64,000 nt of DNA from CAZIOH01 sp964540815 (GCA_964540815.1 CAZIOH010000025.1:6367-70366), one strand, 5' to 3'; positions 51,985 to 60,760 are shown, counted from the stretch's first letter. Numbers and translations: made by a program. The notes: a model not told the origin generated them from the sequence alone.

Positions 51985-52443
51985 TCAGGCCGAGGTGGGT
52001 GCCTTTCGTTCGGCCAGCGCCCGGACGAGTCGATCCCGGAAGACCGCGATCGAAGCGGGCTTTCTCACGAAGTATGGCGTTCCCATCTCCCGGGCGAGCT
52101 CGGACAGGTCGGACCTGGCGGACATGAGGATGATCGGAACGTGCTCCTCGCCCGCGTCGTGCAGCAGCATCTTGTGGGCCATGCCGATCCCTCCGAGCAC
52201 GGGCATGTCCACGTCGAGCACGACGACCTCGGGCAAGGGTGCTGCTCTCAGGACCGCGAGTCCTTCCTCTCCCGTCGAGGCGGTGCGCACCTCATGTCCG
52301 TCCAGGCGCAGAAGCTCGCCCAGGACCTGCACGATGTCGTTGTCGTCATCGACGATGAGCAGGTGAGCCACCCGACGACCGTATCCCTTCGCGCTCCCGG
52401 TGTCCACCGCCGGTCGAGCCAGCTCCGCGTTGCGGAGGCCCAT
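51985..52443 (-). CDS. Receiver-only response regulator (CheY-like)
   Basis: ATG 52443 gives 152 residues; GTG 52371 would remove a 24-residue polar lead and start right at the domain. The receiver contains IVDDDNDIVQVLGELL (acidic cluster), the phospho-acceptor Asp77 in VVVLDVDMPVLGG, ILMSARSD (Ser) and FVRKPAS (Lys). There is no output domain. Such proteins pass phosphate between kinases or act by protein contact. It is on the same strand as cydAB and 91 bases upstream, so co-transcription is possible. Confidence 0.9.
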   Translation of the reverse strand: MGLRNAELARPAVDTGSAKGYGRRVAHLLIVDDDNDIVQVLGELLRLDGHEVRTASTGEEGLAVLRAAPLPEVVVLDVDMPVLGGIGMAHKMLLHDAGEEHVPIILMSARSDLSELAREMGTPYFVRKPASIAVFRDRLVRALAERKAPTSA

Positions 52444-52490
52444 CCCGCGAAGTTAACACCTCCCTTTTCAGCCCGGTCCTGGTTCTCCCG

Positions 52491-52811
52491 ATGGGCCGAG
52501 GCGTGATCACCCACGATACGTTGACTCTGCTCGGTCTGTCGGGGCTCCTCGCCTGTCTGGCGCTGCTGGTCGACGGGAAGGTTGGCTCCATCCCCAGGAC
52601 CTCGACCAGGACCCCGATCCGGGTCTTGACCAGGATCTTCGCGAGGATCTCGATGCTGCTGGCCGCGGTGCTCTTCGGCACCGCGCTCGGGCTGCGCGCG
52701 CTCGCCACCGACTGGCCCTTGCCCGCGGTGCTGCGATTCGTGGCCATGGCGAGCTTCGCCAGCCTGGCGTTCTACCGCTCGGGCTCCTGGATACGCGAGA
52801 AGGTCGAGTGA
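52491..52811 (+). CDS. Small membrane protein of unknown function
   Basis: A frame of 106 residues from ATG 52491 (GTG 52503 is an alternative). It has hydrophobic segments TLLGLSGLLACLALLVDG, ISMLLAAVLFGTALGLRALA and AVLRFVAMASFASLAFY, and a polar Arg/Thr loop between the first two. It ends in a basic/acidic tail (SGSWIREKVE). Codon use is consistent with coding. It is divergent from the response regulator by 47 bases. No family is recognised. Confidence 0.55.
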   Translation: MGRGVITHDTLTLLGLSGLLACLALLVDGKVGSIPRTSTRTPIRVLTRIFARISMLLAAVLFGTALGLRALATDWPLPAVLRFVAMASFASLAFYRSGSWIREKVE

Positions 52812-53268
52812 CCGAGGGTCGCCCTCCCCCGACGCCGAGACGGTGAGGGCGCAGCCACATGTGATCTCCGCTACCACCAGGGGATGCCGGCGCATGGAAT
52901 TCTCGCGGGGCGTCAAGCACGGCCACGTCGGCTCGGCTCGGCGCCCTGCCGCTGCTCGCCTGGACGGCCGGCAAGGCCCCGGAAGGTGAGGTGGCGGGTG
53001 CCGGGCGACAGGCCCCGGCAAATACCAAGGGGTACTGGTCGTCGTCGCGCCTCGCGGGAACTTCGCCTCGACGGCGGATCATTGACCCCATTTCGACCCC
53101 ATTTCGACCCNNNNNNNNNNNNNNNNNNNNNNNNNNNNNNNNNNNNNNNNNNNNNNNNNNNNNNNNNNNNNNNNNNNNNNNNNNNNNNNNNNNNNNNNNN
53201 NNNNNNNNNNGACCCCATTTCGACCCCATTTCGACCCTATTTCGAGAGCGGTGAACTAGGTTCCGGGC
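52812..53268. other. Gene-free region holding assembly gap 1
   Basis: About 457 bases without a convincing gene, of which 53111-53210 are N. Both edges of the gap are made of an 11-base tandem repeat (listed separately). The first 270 bases are GC-rich and include an inverted GGCCCCGG-type stretch without clear function. Confidence 0.5.
53084..53243. repeat. 11-base tandem repeat interrupted by the assembly gap
   Basis: GACCCCATTTC is repeated two and a half times before the gap (53084-53110) and three times after it (53211-53243, the last copy with one change). The left side stops after five bases of a unit and the right side starts at base one, so a continuous array would have a gap of 6 + 11n bases. 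The array ends 25 bases before the ATG of the next gene. Confidence 0.9.
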
Positions 53269-53991
53269 ATGGCGAATTCAATCGAAGGCTCCTGGCGGGT
53301 GCGCCCGAGCTCGGGGATCGAGAAGCTGGCTGACCGCCTGTGGCGGGTGGAGGGCGCCGTGCCCGGCATGAGCCTGCGGCGCACCATGACCATCGCAAAG
53401 TGCGCGGATGGCGGGCTGGTCATTCACAGCGCCATCGCCCTCGACGAGAGCGAAATGCGCGAGATCGAGGCCTGGGGGCCGCCGCGTCACCTGGTGGTGC
53501 CGGGGGCGTACCACCGCCTGGACGCCGCGGCGTACAAGCAGCGCTACCCCACGCTGAAGGTGTTCACCACCCGCGGGTCACGTCCCGCGGTCGAGAAGGT
53601 GGTCGCGGTCGACGGAGTCTACGAGGACTTCCCGTCGGACGAGGCGGTGCGCCTGCGCACCCTGCCGGGGACGGGCGACCGAGAGGGGGCGATGCTGGTG
53701 CGGGGGCTGGACGGCGTCTCGGTGATCCTCAACGACGTCGTCATGAACATGGATCGCAAGCGCGATGTCCTCGGGTTTCTCTTCACGACCCTGATGGGAT
53801 CGGCTCCCGGGCCACGGGTATCCCGGCTCGCGAAGCTGGCGCTGGTCAAGGACCGGTCGGCCCTGCGGGCGGAGCTCGAACGCCTGGCCGCCTTGCCCGA
53901 TCTGGCCCGGCTGGTCGTCTCGCACGAGAAGGTCGTGAACGGTCGGGCCGAGGCAAGCCAGGCCCTGCGCCTGGCCGCGGCCTTCCTGTGA
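53269..53991 (+). CDS. Metallo-beta-lactamase-like (DUF4336-type) protein
   Basis: The 240-residue protein has the block RRTMTIAKCADGGLVIHSAIALDESEMREIEAWG followed by HLVVPGAYHRLDAAAYKQRYP and LKVFTTRGSR, which matches DUF4336 proteins with a degenerate metallo-beta-lactamase fold. The end, RLVVSHEKVVNGRAEASQAL, corresponds to the last His-containing block. There is no signal peptide. A strong ribosome binding site is missing. The upstream tandem array could affect the promoter. The function is unknown. Confidence 0.7.
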   Translation: MANSIEGSWRVRPSSGIEKLADRLWRVEGAVPGMSLRRTMTIAKCADGGLVIHSAIALDESEMREIEAWGPPRHLVVPGAYHRLDAAAYKQRYPTLKVFTTRGSRPAVEKVVAVDGVYEDFPSDEAVRLRTLPGTGDREGAMLVRGLDGVSVILNDVVMNMDRKRDVLGFLFTTLMGSAPGPRVSRLAKLALVKDRSALRAELERLAALPDLARLVVSHEKVVNGRAEASQALRLAAAFL

Positions 53992-54118
53992 AGCCTACCG
54001 CCACTCCGCTCCCGCGATCTTGAGCACCCGTCTGTAGTACCTGGAGCTCCTTCACCTCATCAGTCGCTTGACGAATCCTCGATTGTCCGGTGACCGCCGG
54101 CCCGGTAGGAGGGAGCAC

Positions 54119-55531
54119 ATGTCAAGACGCACCCTTCGACTCGGCGCCATCCTCAGCGGCGTCGGAATGACCCAGAACGAGTGGAGGCATCCTTCGTTGG
54201 CGGCGGACGCCAGCATCGACATCGCCTGGTACCGGCAGGCAGCCCGGGCGGCGGAGGCCGAGAAGTTCGACCTGGTGTTCATCGTGGACAGTCCCTACAT
54301 CACTCCGGACACCGCGCCGCACTTCCTCAACCGGCTGGAGCCGCTCACCCTGCTGTCCGCGGTGGCGGGATCGACGTCGCACATCGGCCTGGTCGCGACC
54401 CTGACCACCTCCTACACCGAGCCTTACAACGTGGCCCGCCAGTTCGGCTCGCTCGATCTCATCAGCGGAGGGCGCGCGGGCTGGAACGTCGTCACCACCG
54501 GCCTCGAGGGCGCCGCCCGCAACTTCAGCCGCGCCGAGCACTGGGAGCACGACACCCGCTACCGCCGGGCCAGGGAACACGTGCAGATCGTCCAGGGCCT
54601 CTGGGATTCCTACGAGGACGACGCCTTCCCCCGCGACAAGGAACGCGGCATCTTCCTCGACAAGACCAGGCAGCATGCCCTGAACCACACGGGGGAATTC
54701 TTCTCGGTGGCAGGTCCCCTCAACATCTCCCGGTCGCGCCAGGGCCAGCCGGTGATCTTCCAGGCGGGGGTCTCCGCCGAGGGCCGCGACCTGGCCTCGG
54801 CGATCGCCGAGGGCATCTTCACCACCGCGGATGGCTTCGACGAGGCCCGGGAGTACTACGGCGACATCAAGCGCCGCGTGGCGGCCGCCGGGCGCGACCC
54901 GGCCCACACCTTGATCTTCCCGGGCCTCTTCGCGATCGTCGCCGACTCCGACGCCGAGGCCAAGGACCGGGAGGAGGCCGAGCTCGGCAAGCTCGATCTC
55001 GCCAAGGCGCTGGTCCAGCTCGGTCGTCCCTTCAACTACCACGACTTCTCTCGCTATCCGCTCGACGAGCCGTTCCCCGACCTCGGCGACCTCGGCAGCA
55101 ATGGCTACCGCGGGCACGCGGAGCGCATCAAGCGCGTCGCGCGCCAGGAAAAGCTCACCTTGCGGCAGGCCGCCTGGCGCTTCGCCGCCTCGCGATCCCC
55201 CTTCGTGGGCTCGCCGACCGCCGTCGCCAACGAGATCGAGCGCTGGTTCCTGGAAGGAGCCGCCGACGGCTTCAACGTGCGGCTCGGTAATCCCCAGGAC
55301 TTTGGCGCCTTCACCAGCAAGGTGCTGCCGATTCTCCGCCAGCGCGGCCTCTTCCGCGTCGAGTACGCGCACGACACCTTGCGCGGGAACCTCGGACTGC
55401 CCGTCCCGGCGAATCGCCACACGGTGGCCCGTCGGCGGCAGCACTCCGCTGAGGCGGGCGTCGTGCCGCCGCGCGAGACCAGCGGTCTCCACGCCAGCAG
55501 GCTGGCGCCGGCGTTCAGTGGTTCTCGATAG
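54119..55531 (+). CDS. FMN-dependent monooxygenase, NtaA/SnaA/DszA family
   Basis: ATG 54119 has TAGGAGGGAG just upstream; 470 residues. It starts RTLRLGAILSGVGMTQNEWR, the NtaA-family beginning, followed by FIVDSPYITPDTAPHFLNRL, TSHIGLVATLTTSYTEPYNV, GRAGWNVVTTGLEGAARNF and FQAGVSAEGRDLASAIAEGI. These define class C flavin monooxygenases that need an FMNH2-supplying reductase. Relatives cleave nitrilotriacetate or dibenzothiophene sulfone, or act on alkyl sulfones. The context (TauD, sigma-54 activator) points to organosulfur compounds. Its 3' end overlaps the convergent lipoprotein by 17 bases. Confidence 0.92.
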   Translation: MSRRTLRLGAILSGVGMTQNEWRHPSLAADASIDIAWYRQAARAAEAEKFDLVFIVDSPYITPDTAPHFLNRLEPLTLLSAVAGSTSHIGLVATLTTSYTEPYNVARQFGSLDLISGGRAGWNVVTTGLEGAARNFSRAEHWEHDTRYRRAREHVQIVQGLWDSYEDDAFPRDKERGIFLDKTRQHALNHTGEFFSVAGPLNISRSRQGQPVIFQAGVSAEGRDLASAIAEGIFTTADGFDEAREYYGDIKRRVAAAGRDPAHTLIFPGLFAIVADSDAEAKDREEAELGKLDLAKALVQLGRPFNYHDFSRYPLDEPFPDLGDLGSNGYRGHAERIKRVARQEKLTLRQAAWRFAASRSPFVGSPTAVANEIERWFLEGAADGFNVRLGNPQDFGAFTSKVLPILRQRGLFRVEYAHDTLRGNLGLPVPANRHTVARRRQHSAEAGVVPPRETSGLHASRLAPAFSGSR

Positions 55532-56550
55532 CGCCGCCTTTCAACGCTTGACACGTTCGGGATTGCCATTCCGAGACACTGGTCTTGAAGGTGGCCCGCA
55601 CCCGGTGGCTCTCAGGTGCGTCGCTGGCCCTCGAGACGCGATAACTGAGAATCACCGAGTCGATGCAGCCGCCGAGCGGATAGCGGGCGGTGTTGAGCAG
55701 CAACCTGCGCTTGGCGAAGAGACCAGGAGGCACGCGAATCGGCAGGTTGAGGAGCGCGTCAGCCGGAAACCGATCCTCGCTCACGCTGCCGAGCCCATTG
55801 CCTTCGCTCGCGCGCGAGGCCAGCAAGGTGGCCAGGGCCCCGACCGCCACCACGCCGCCGGCCCGCCCGGCCGCTCCCCGCGGGTGGGCCGACCGGGCGA
55901 CCGCCCCACCGAGCGCGAGGAGCGACAGGGCGGTGTCGCGATTGGCGGCCCGGACGGCGTTGCGCTCGAGGATGGCCGCCTCCCAGGTCTGGATGTCCGC
56001 ACCAAACGGAATGAGGACGCTCCGGTTCTTGTCGGGCGTTCCGAAGTCCAGATCGATCTGGTCGATCTCGGCCCAGGTCTCGCCGTTGTTCTCGAAGGTG
56101 AATTCGATGACTCCGAAGAACGGGCTGGCGAGCCAGTCGAGCTCACCGGCGCTGATCGCCAGCGTCTCCGGAGCCTTCGTGGCCGGCCGGGCTCCGGCGC
56201 CCGGCACTGGCGAAGGCGAAGGCGAAGGCGAAGGCGAAGGCNNNNNNNNNNNNNNNNNNNNNNNNNNNNNNNNNNNNNNNNNNNNNNNNNNNNNNNNNNN
56301 NNNNNNNNNNNNNNNNNNNNNNNNNNNNNNNNNNNNNNNNNGGCGAAGGCGAAGGCGAAGGCGAAGGCGAAGGCACGGGCGAAGGTAAGGGATCGAGAGG
56401 AACGGCATAGTCGCCGCTCTGGATCGTCGCGCAGCCGAGCTCGACGGCCAGGCTGGACACCGCGATCGATCCCGCGACCGCCGAGACTCGCAAGACGTGA
56501 AGACCACCATGTCGCCGGTCAGAACTGGGCGTCGCGCTCTGGTTCCACAT
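55515..56550 (-). CDS. Lipoprotein with Pro-Ser spacer, split by assembly gap 2
   Basis: The gene runs across the gap at 56242-56341. N-terminal part: from ATG 56550 (TTG 56493 is possible), VSAVAGSIAVSSLAVELGCA, then PLDPLPSPVPSPSPSPS entering the gap. C-terminal part, after the gap: PSPSPSPSPVPGAG, then LDWLASPFFGVIEFTFENN, LDFGTPDKNRSVLIPFG, VVAVGALATLLAS and YPLGGCIDSVILSY. The halves are in different frames only because the N-run is an arbitrary 100 bases (see findings). The signal's Cys is a candidate lipid site with a poor lipobox. A membrane-like Ala/Val segment lies inside. The function is unknown. Confidence 0.65.
56209..56374. repeat. Hexanucleotide (GGCGAA)n array interrupted by the assembly gap
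   Basis: GGCGAA repeats occupy 56209-56241 and 56342-56374, on both sides of the N-run. On the minus strand they code alternating Pro and Ser. The left side ends with GGC and the right side starts with GGC, so the missing part should be 3 + 6n bases. Confidence 0.92.
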
Positions 56551-56787
56551 CCCGCGGCCTGATTGCAAGCCGGGCGCCGTCCTTTCGGCCCGGGTTTCCT
56601 GCGGCAGCCGCGGATCTCGACTGCGCGTGGCGCTTCCGCCTGTGGCGCTCCGCTCACAGCCTGTGCCGGGTCGCAGCCGGGATTGGCGGCCGGATCCCAC
56701 CACCTCGCACACGGGCGCACCGCACACGGCACACACGGCGCGCTGGGCACACGGCGTGGACCAAACCCGTCGTAGGATGGTCGGGCG

Positions 56788-57528
56788 ATGCCGAGCGACG
56801 CCGCCCCCCAGACAGCGAGGCCCCCGGGCTCCTTCGAGCTCCTGATTCTGGACTGCGATGGCGTGCTGGTGGACAGCGAGCGGATCGTCGCCCGCCTGAT
56901 GGCCGAGGTGCTGGCGGAGCACGGGTACACGTTGACGCCGCACGAGATCCTGGCGCGCTACATCGGCCACTCGGGACCGGCCGGGCGGCGCATGCTCGAG
57001 GCGGACCTCGGCCGAGCGTTGCCCGATGTGATCTTCCAGGCGCTGCGAGAGCGCACCGCCACGGCGTTCGCCCGGGAGCTGCAACCGGTGGAGGGTGTCG
57101 TGGCGGCGCTCGACGCCATCCCGATTCCGACCTGCGTGGCCAGCAACGGGGGCCGAGAGAAGATGGAGGCCTCGCTCGAGGCGACGGGGCTCGCGTCTCG
57201 GTTTCGCGGCCGACTGTTCAGCGCGTCCGAGGTGCGCCACGGCAAGCCGGCTCCCGATCTACTTCTCCTCGCGGCCGCGACCCTGGGCAAGGCGCCCGCT
57301 CGGTGCGCGGTCGTCGACGATACGGTGGTCGGGGTGCGCGCCGGGGTCGCGGCCGGGATGACGGTGTTCGGCTACGCGGCCTCTCCCGCGCACGTACCGA
57401 ACCTCACGGCCGCGGGGGCCATCGCGTTCGGTCACATGTCCGAGCTCCCCGCGCTGGTCAGAGCGAGTGTTCCGCGGTCGCCAGCCCCACCATCGAAGAG
57501 GGCGAAGGTCCCGCCGGGAGAACCATGA
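56788..57528 (+). CDS. HAD-superfamily hydrolase (phosphatase, subfamily IA)
   Basis: The 246-residue protein has motif I LLILDCDGVLVDSERIVA with the nucleophile Asp22 and acid Asp24, a helical cap (EVLAEHGYTLTPHEILARYI), motif II CVASNGGREKMEASL, motif III HGKPAPDLLLLAA (Lys) and motif IV CAVVDDTVVGVRAGVAAGM. These belong to the beta-phosphoglucomutase/phosphoglycolate phosphatase-like group. The substrate is unknown. Its last 71 bases overlap the 3' end of the convergent sigma-54 activator gene. Confidence 0.9.
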   Translation: MPSDAAPQTARPPGSFELLILDCDGVLVDSERIVARLMAEVLAEHGYTLTPHEILARYIGHSGPAGRRMLEADLGRALPDVIFQALRERTATAFARELQPVEGVVAALDAIPIPTCVASNGGREKMEASLEATGLASRFRGRLFSASEVRHGKPAPDLLLLAAATLGKAPARCAVVDDTVVGVRAGVAAGMTVFGYAASPAHVPNLTAAGAIAFGHMSELPALVRASVPRSPAPPSKRAKVPPGEP

Positions 57529-58783
57529 GCCTCGCCGGAGCCGGGACCTGGATCTCCGGCGCATGGTCGTCCTTGCCATCGCCGTCCTCGTCGTCGCCGC
57601 GACCGGTCGACTCGGAACCTTCGAGGCCCCGCGCGGAGCGGGTCAGCGCCCCGAACTGCAGGAGACGAGCCCTCACCACGTTCCGACTGACCCCGAGCAG
57701 GCGGGCCGCGCGGAGCTGGTTCTGGCGCGCATGCGCGTACGCCGTGCGCATCACCATCTCCTCGATCTCGTCCCAGAGGTTGGGCCCGCCTTCTTCGTAG
57801 AGCAACCGGAGGGCCTGCTGCAAGGCGGTGCGGGGATCGCCGCTCTCCACCGGACCGGCTCCTCCGGCTCCACCACCTCCTCCTCCGCTGCCGGCGGTGG
57901 ACGGAACCACCTCCGGTTCGAAGCCAGCCCCGGCCCCCCCGACCCCGATACCGACACTTCGCCGCTGGGGCAGGATGATGAGGGGCAAGTCTTCGGGAAC
58001 GATCCGGCCGCCCTGGCAGACCAGCAGGGCGTGGTGCATGGCGTTCTCGAGCTCACGGATGTTGCCCATCCATGGGTGTCCGAGCAGGCACGCCTCCGCC
58101 GCCGGGGACAGGAGCGGAATCTCGCGCGGTGTCCCGGAGCCGAGGCGGATCCCGTAGAGCTCGAGGAAGTATCGCGCCAGCGGCAAGATGTCGCCGGGTC
58201 TCTCGCGCAAGGGTGGGACGCCGATCTTCGCCACCGCCAGCCGGTAGAAGAGATCCTCGCGGAAGTGCCCCGACGCCACCGCCTCCTCGAGCTTGACGTT
58301 GGTCGCCGCGATCAGGCGCACGTCCACCGGAATGGGTTGCCGCGATCCGAGCCGAACGACCTCGTGCTCCTGCAGGACCCGCAGGAGCTTGACCTGCGCC
58401 CCGAGCGGCAAGTCCCCGATCTCGTCGAGGAACAGCGTCCCACCGTGCGCAGCCTCGAACCAGCCGGCCTTGCCGGTCAGCGCACCCGTGAAGGCCCCCT
58501 TCTCGTGGCCAAATAGGTCGCTCTCGATCAGGGACTCGGAGAAGGCTCCGCAGTTGACCGCCACGAAGGGCTGTCCGGCCCGCTGAGACAGCTCGTGAAT
58601 GTGGCGGGCCACGATCTCCTTGCCGGTGCCCGTCTCGCCCGCGATGAGGATGGTGGCCTTGCTCGGCGCGACCTGCCGGATGCGCGTGAGCAACGCCTGC
58701 GAGCGTGGGTCCTCGAACACCAGCGCCTTGGCCCGCACCGAGAGTGACAGTTTTTCGAGCTGCGGCAGTGTCAGGACCGGCAC
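57458..58783 (-). CDS. Sigma-54-dependent transcription activator without input domain (SfnR-like)
   Basis: The 441-residue protein has almost no N-terminal input domain: the AAA+ domain starts near residue 25 with Walker A AGETGTGKEIVARH, then GAFTGALTGKAGW (sigma-54 loop), GGTLFLDEIGDLP (Walker B), LIAATNVKLEEAV and FREDLFYRLAV. A Gly-rich linker follows near 290-310, then a Fis-type HTH (NQLRAARLLGVSRNVVRARL). A 60-residue acidic and Pro-rich tail ends the protein. Activators of this shape include SfnR of Pseudomonas, which controls organosulfur monooxygenases. The start is GTG 58783. It reads toward the HAD gene. Confidence 0.9.
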   Translation of the reverse strand: MPVLTLPQLEKLSLSVRAKALVFEDPRSQALLTRIRQVAPSKATILIAGETGTGKEIVARHIHELSQRAGQPFVAVNCGAFSESLIESDLFGHEKGAFTGALTGKAGWFEAAHGGTLFLDEIGDLPLGAQVKLLRVLQEHEVVRLGSRQPIPVDVRLIAATNVKLEEAVASGHFREDLFYRLAVAKIGVPPLRERPGDILPLARYFLELYGIRLGSGTPREIPLLSPAAEACLLGHPWMGNIRELENAMHHALLVCQGGRIVPEDLPLIILPQRRSVGIGVGGAGAGFEPEVVPSTAGSGGGGGGAGGAGPVESGDPRTALQQALRLLYEEGGPNLWDEIEEMVMRTAYAHARQNQLRAARLLGVSRNVVRARLLQFGALTRSARGLEGSESTGRGDDEDGDGKDDHAPEIQVPAPARLMVLPAGPSPSSMVGLATAEHSL

Positions 58784-58959
58784 GGCTGTGACCCCCGTGG
58801 ATGCGGCTTACGCATGGCTTCTCCCTCTGAAACGTCGTTGACCTCGTCCGACCGACACCGGGGCGTCCACTCGACCGAATCGAGCGAGCCCCGGCGCGGC
58901 CGCTTCAACAGGAAGAGGCGAGGTACCTCCGCGAACGCGGCGCCTTGTTCATGAGGATG

Positions 58960-58988
58960 AGCTTATGAGCCCCGGTGACGTAATTCAA
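58960..58988 (-). promoter_or_regulatory. Possible promoter of the sigma-54 activator gene
   Basis: In an unusually AT-rich patch of the 287-base space upstream of the activator gene, the minus strand carries TTGAAT (58983-58988) and TAAGCT (58960-58965) 17 bases apart. The -10 matches the consensus poorly, and the leader would be about 175 bases. It is the best candidate in the region but weak. Confidence 0.25.
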
Positions 58989-59070
58989 GACATACCTCTG
59001 TTAAAAGAGACAGTGTGGGAGCAGGTGGGCCGCCCATCGTCATCACCAGGCGGCCCGCCCGCCCGTCCCG

Positions 59071-59937
59071 TCACAGCTCCGCGTACTGTGGCTCGTCGGC
59101 GATCAGGATGCGCTCGAGCACCCGCGGAAAGTCCCCGTAGTTGCGTACGGCGTAGTGAACGGCCGCCCGGTTGTCCCAGAAGGCGATCGAGCCCGGCCTC
59201 CAGGAGAAGCGGACCTGCAGCTCGGGCTTCTGGTACTGCGCGAGCACCAGCTGAAGAATCTCGCGGTTTTCGGCGAGATCCAACCCCACGATGTGCGGCC
59301 GCTGGGTGAAGTTGACCCAGAGGATCTTCTTGCCCGTCTCCCGGTGGGCTTTGACCAGGGGATGCGCCACGATGGGGTAGTCGTAACCGGCCCGGTTCAG
59401 GGCCGAGCGAAAGTCGTGGGTCACGAAGAGCCCCTCGAGCCGTCGCTTGGTCTCGTCCGGCAGGCCCTCGTAAGCTGCGCCGGCATCCACCCAGATGGTG
59501 TCTCCCCCCACCTCCGGCAAGGTGACCGCCCGCAGGACCGCCCCCCAGGTGGGAACCAACCGCCAGCTCGTGTCGGTGTGATACCCGGCCTCGAGGGTGG
59601 TGGGATCGGCGACCCGTTCGTACTTGGCGAAGTCGGCCGCCGCGATCTTGTGAATCTGCGCAATCTTGTCGTCGCGGGTGGTGTTCGGGTGGGTGTAGAG
59701 CTTCCCGAAGCGCCCCGCGAAGGCGGCGTGTTGCTCCCGCGTCAGGCTCTGGTCCCGGAAGAAGACGACCTTGTACTCGAGAATGGTCTGCTTGATCTCG
59801 TCCCGGACCGCGTCGCTCAGCGGCTGGCGGAGATCGAGCCCATGAATCTCGGCGCCGATGCTGGGCTCGAGGGGAACGACGGTGAGGGGGGAAGCGAACT
59901 CCGAGGTCACGTTGCTGGCGGTTGCGGTCATCTGCAT
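59071..59937 (-). CDS. TauD/AtsK-family alpha-ketoglutarate-dependent dioxygenase
   Basis: ATG 59937, preceded by AAAGGAC, gives 288 residues. The iron triad is visible: His120 and Asp122 in GYHTDTSWRLVP, and His261 in FWDNRAAVHYAVRNY. A conserved Arg in PRVLERILIA binds 2-oxoglutarate. The start PSIGAEIHGLDLRQPLSDAV and the VVFFRDQSLTREQHAAFAGR block match the family. TauD acts on taurine; AtsK and relatives release sulfite or sulfate from sulfonates and alkyl sulfates. The redoxin and TonB receptor genes are upstream on the same strand. Confidence 0.93.
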   Translation of the reverse strand: MQMTATASNVTSEFASPLTVVPLEPSIGAEIHGLDLRQPLSDAVRDEIKQTILEYKVVFFRDQSLTREQHAAFAGRFGKLYTHPNTTRDDKIAQIHKIAAADFAKYERVADPTTLEAGYHTDTSWRLVPTWGAVLRAVTLPEVGGDTIWVDAGAAYEGLPDETKRRLEGLFVTHDFRSALNRAGYDYPIVAHPLVKAHRETGKKILWVNFTQRPHIVGLDLAENREILQLVLAQYQKPELQVRFSWRPGSIAFWDNRAAVHYAVRNYGDFPRVLERILIADEPQYAEL

Positions 59938-60073
59938 GTCCTTTCTGTGTCGAGGCGCGCGCGTCGCAGACGGCGTCGAGCGGCGGGGGCGGCGGGGTTC
60001 CGAAGTCTGTCTCTACAGGCCGGCCATTCGGGCGCGGCGCTGGAGCCTGGGGCGGGCACGGTGAAGGCGGACC

Positions 60074-60760
60074 TCAGGCGGCCGCCTCGAGGGCGAGGGA
60101 TGCCCGAACGGCATCGAGGATGGCGGTCGCCTCGGTGCGCACCAGCCAGTCGGGGCTGACGTCCGCGTACCGCACCACCCGGTCGCGCCCGATCACCACC
60201 ACGGTCGGCATGGGCAACTCCCAGGTCCCCGTCCCGGTGACCTCGCCGATCCCGGGCCCCTTGGACAGCGAGAGCTGCTTGGACGCCTCGTCGAAGGTGT
60301 AGACCACGCCGAGCCGGCGCGCGAGGGCGTTCCCGCGATCGGTCGCCACCTCGAACTCGAGGGCGTGTCGGGTCTTGATCTCCACCAGGCGCTCGGGGAC
60401 CTGCGGGCTCACCGCCACCAGCCGCGCACCGAGCGCACGCAGGTCCGGGTAGAGCTGGCGCTGGTAGAATGGCAGGGCGATGTTGCAGGCCGGGCAGCCC
60501 GCGAAGCGGAAGAAGATCAGCACGGCGGGGCCGTCGGCGGTGAGCGCGTCGAGCGTCAGGGTGGTGCCCCCGACCTCGTCGAGCGTGAAGGGCGCCAGCA
60601 GGTCCCCGGCCTTCACGAACCGGGACCGATCCGCCGTGTCGACCAGCGTCTGCCGCTGATCGATGTTGACCTTCAAGATGGCGGGATCCATCGTCGCCAC
60701 CCGGTGGGCATGCAGATCCCCCAGCAGCTTCCTCAAGGACTCGGAATTCTCGCTCGGCAT
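60074..60760 (-). CDS. Redoxin/AhpC-TSA family peroxiredoxin-like protein
   Basis: The 228-residue cytoplasmic protein has a thioredoxin fold with AVLIFFRFAGCPACNIALPF, giving Cys89 and Cys92 (CxxC), then LVAVSPQVPERLVEIK and LGVVYTFDEASKQLSL. PMPTVVVIGRDRVVRYADVS closes it. The CxxC makes it more like AhpC/TSA-type thiol oxidoreductases (PRX-like2) than typical two-Cys peroxiredoxins. A strong AAAGGAG precedes ATG 60760. It lies between the TonB receptor and the dioxygenase genes; similar redoxins accompany sulfur-scavenging genes elsewhere. Confidence 0.88.
   Translation of the reverse strand: MPSENSESLRKLLGDLHAHRVATMDPAILKVNIDQRQTLVDTADRSRFVKAGDLLAPFTLDEVGGTTLTLDALTADGPAVLIFFRFAGCPACNIALPFYQRQLYPDLRALGARLVAVSPQVPERLVEIKTRHALEFEVATDRGNALARRLGVVYTFDEASKQLSLSKGPGIGEVTGTGTWELPMPTVVVIGRDRVVRYADVSPDWLVRTEATAILDAVRASLALEAAA

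Noticed and set aside
56143..57240. Frameshift or pseudogene at the second gap
   Set aside because: The shift comes from the arbitrary N length; repeat phase predicts an in-frame gene.
58965..59309. Short plus-strand frame between the activator and TauD genes
   Set aside because: Only the first 15-20 residues look protein-like; the rest is antisense to TauD and Arg/Pro-rich.
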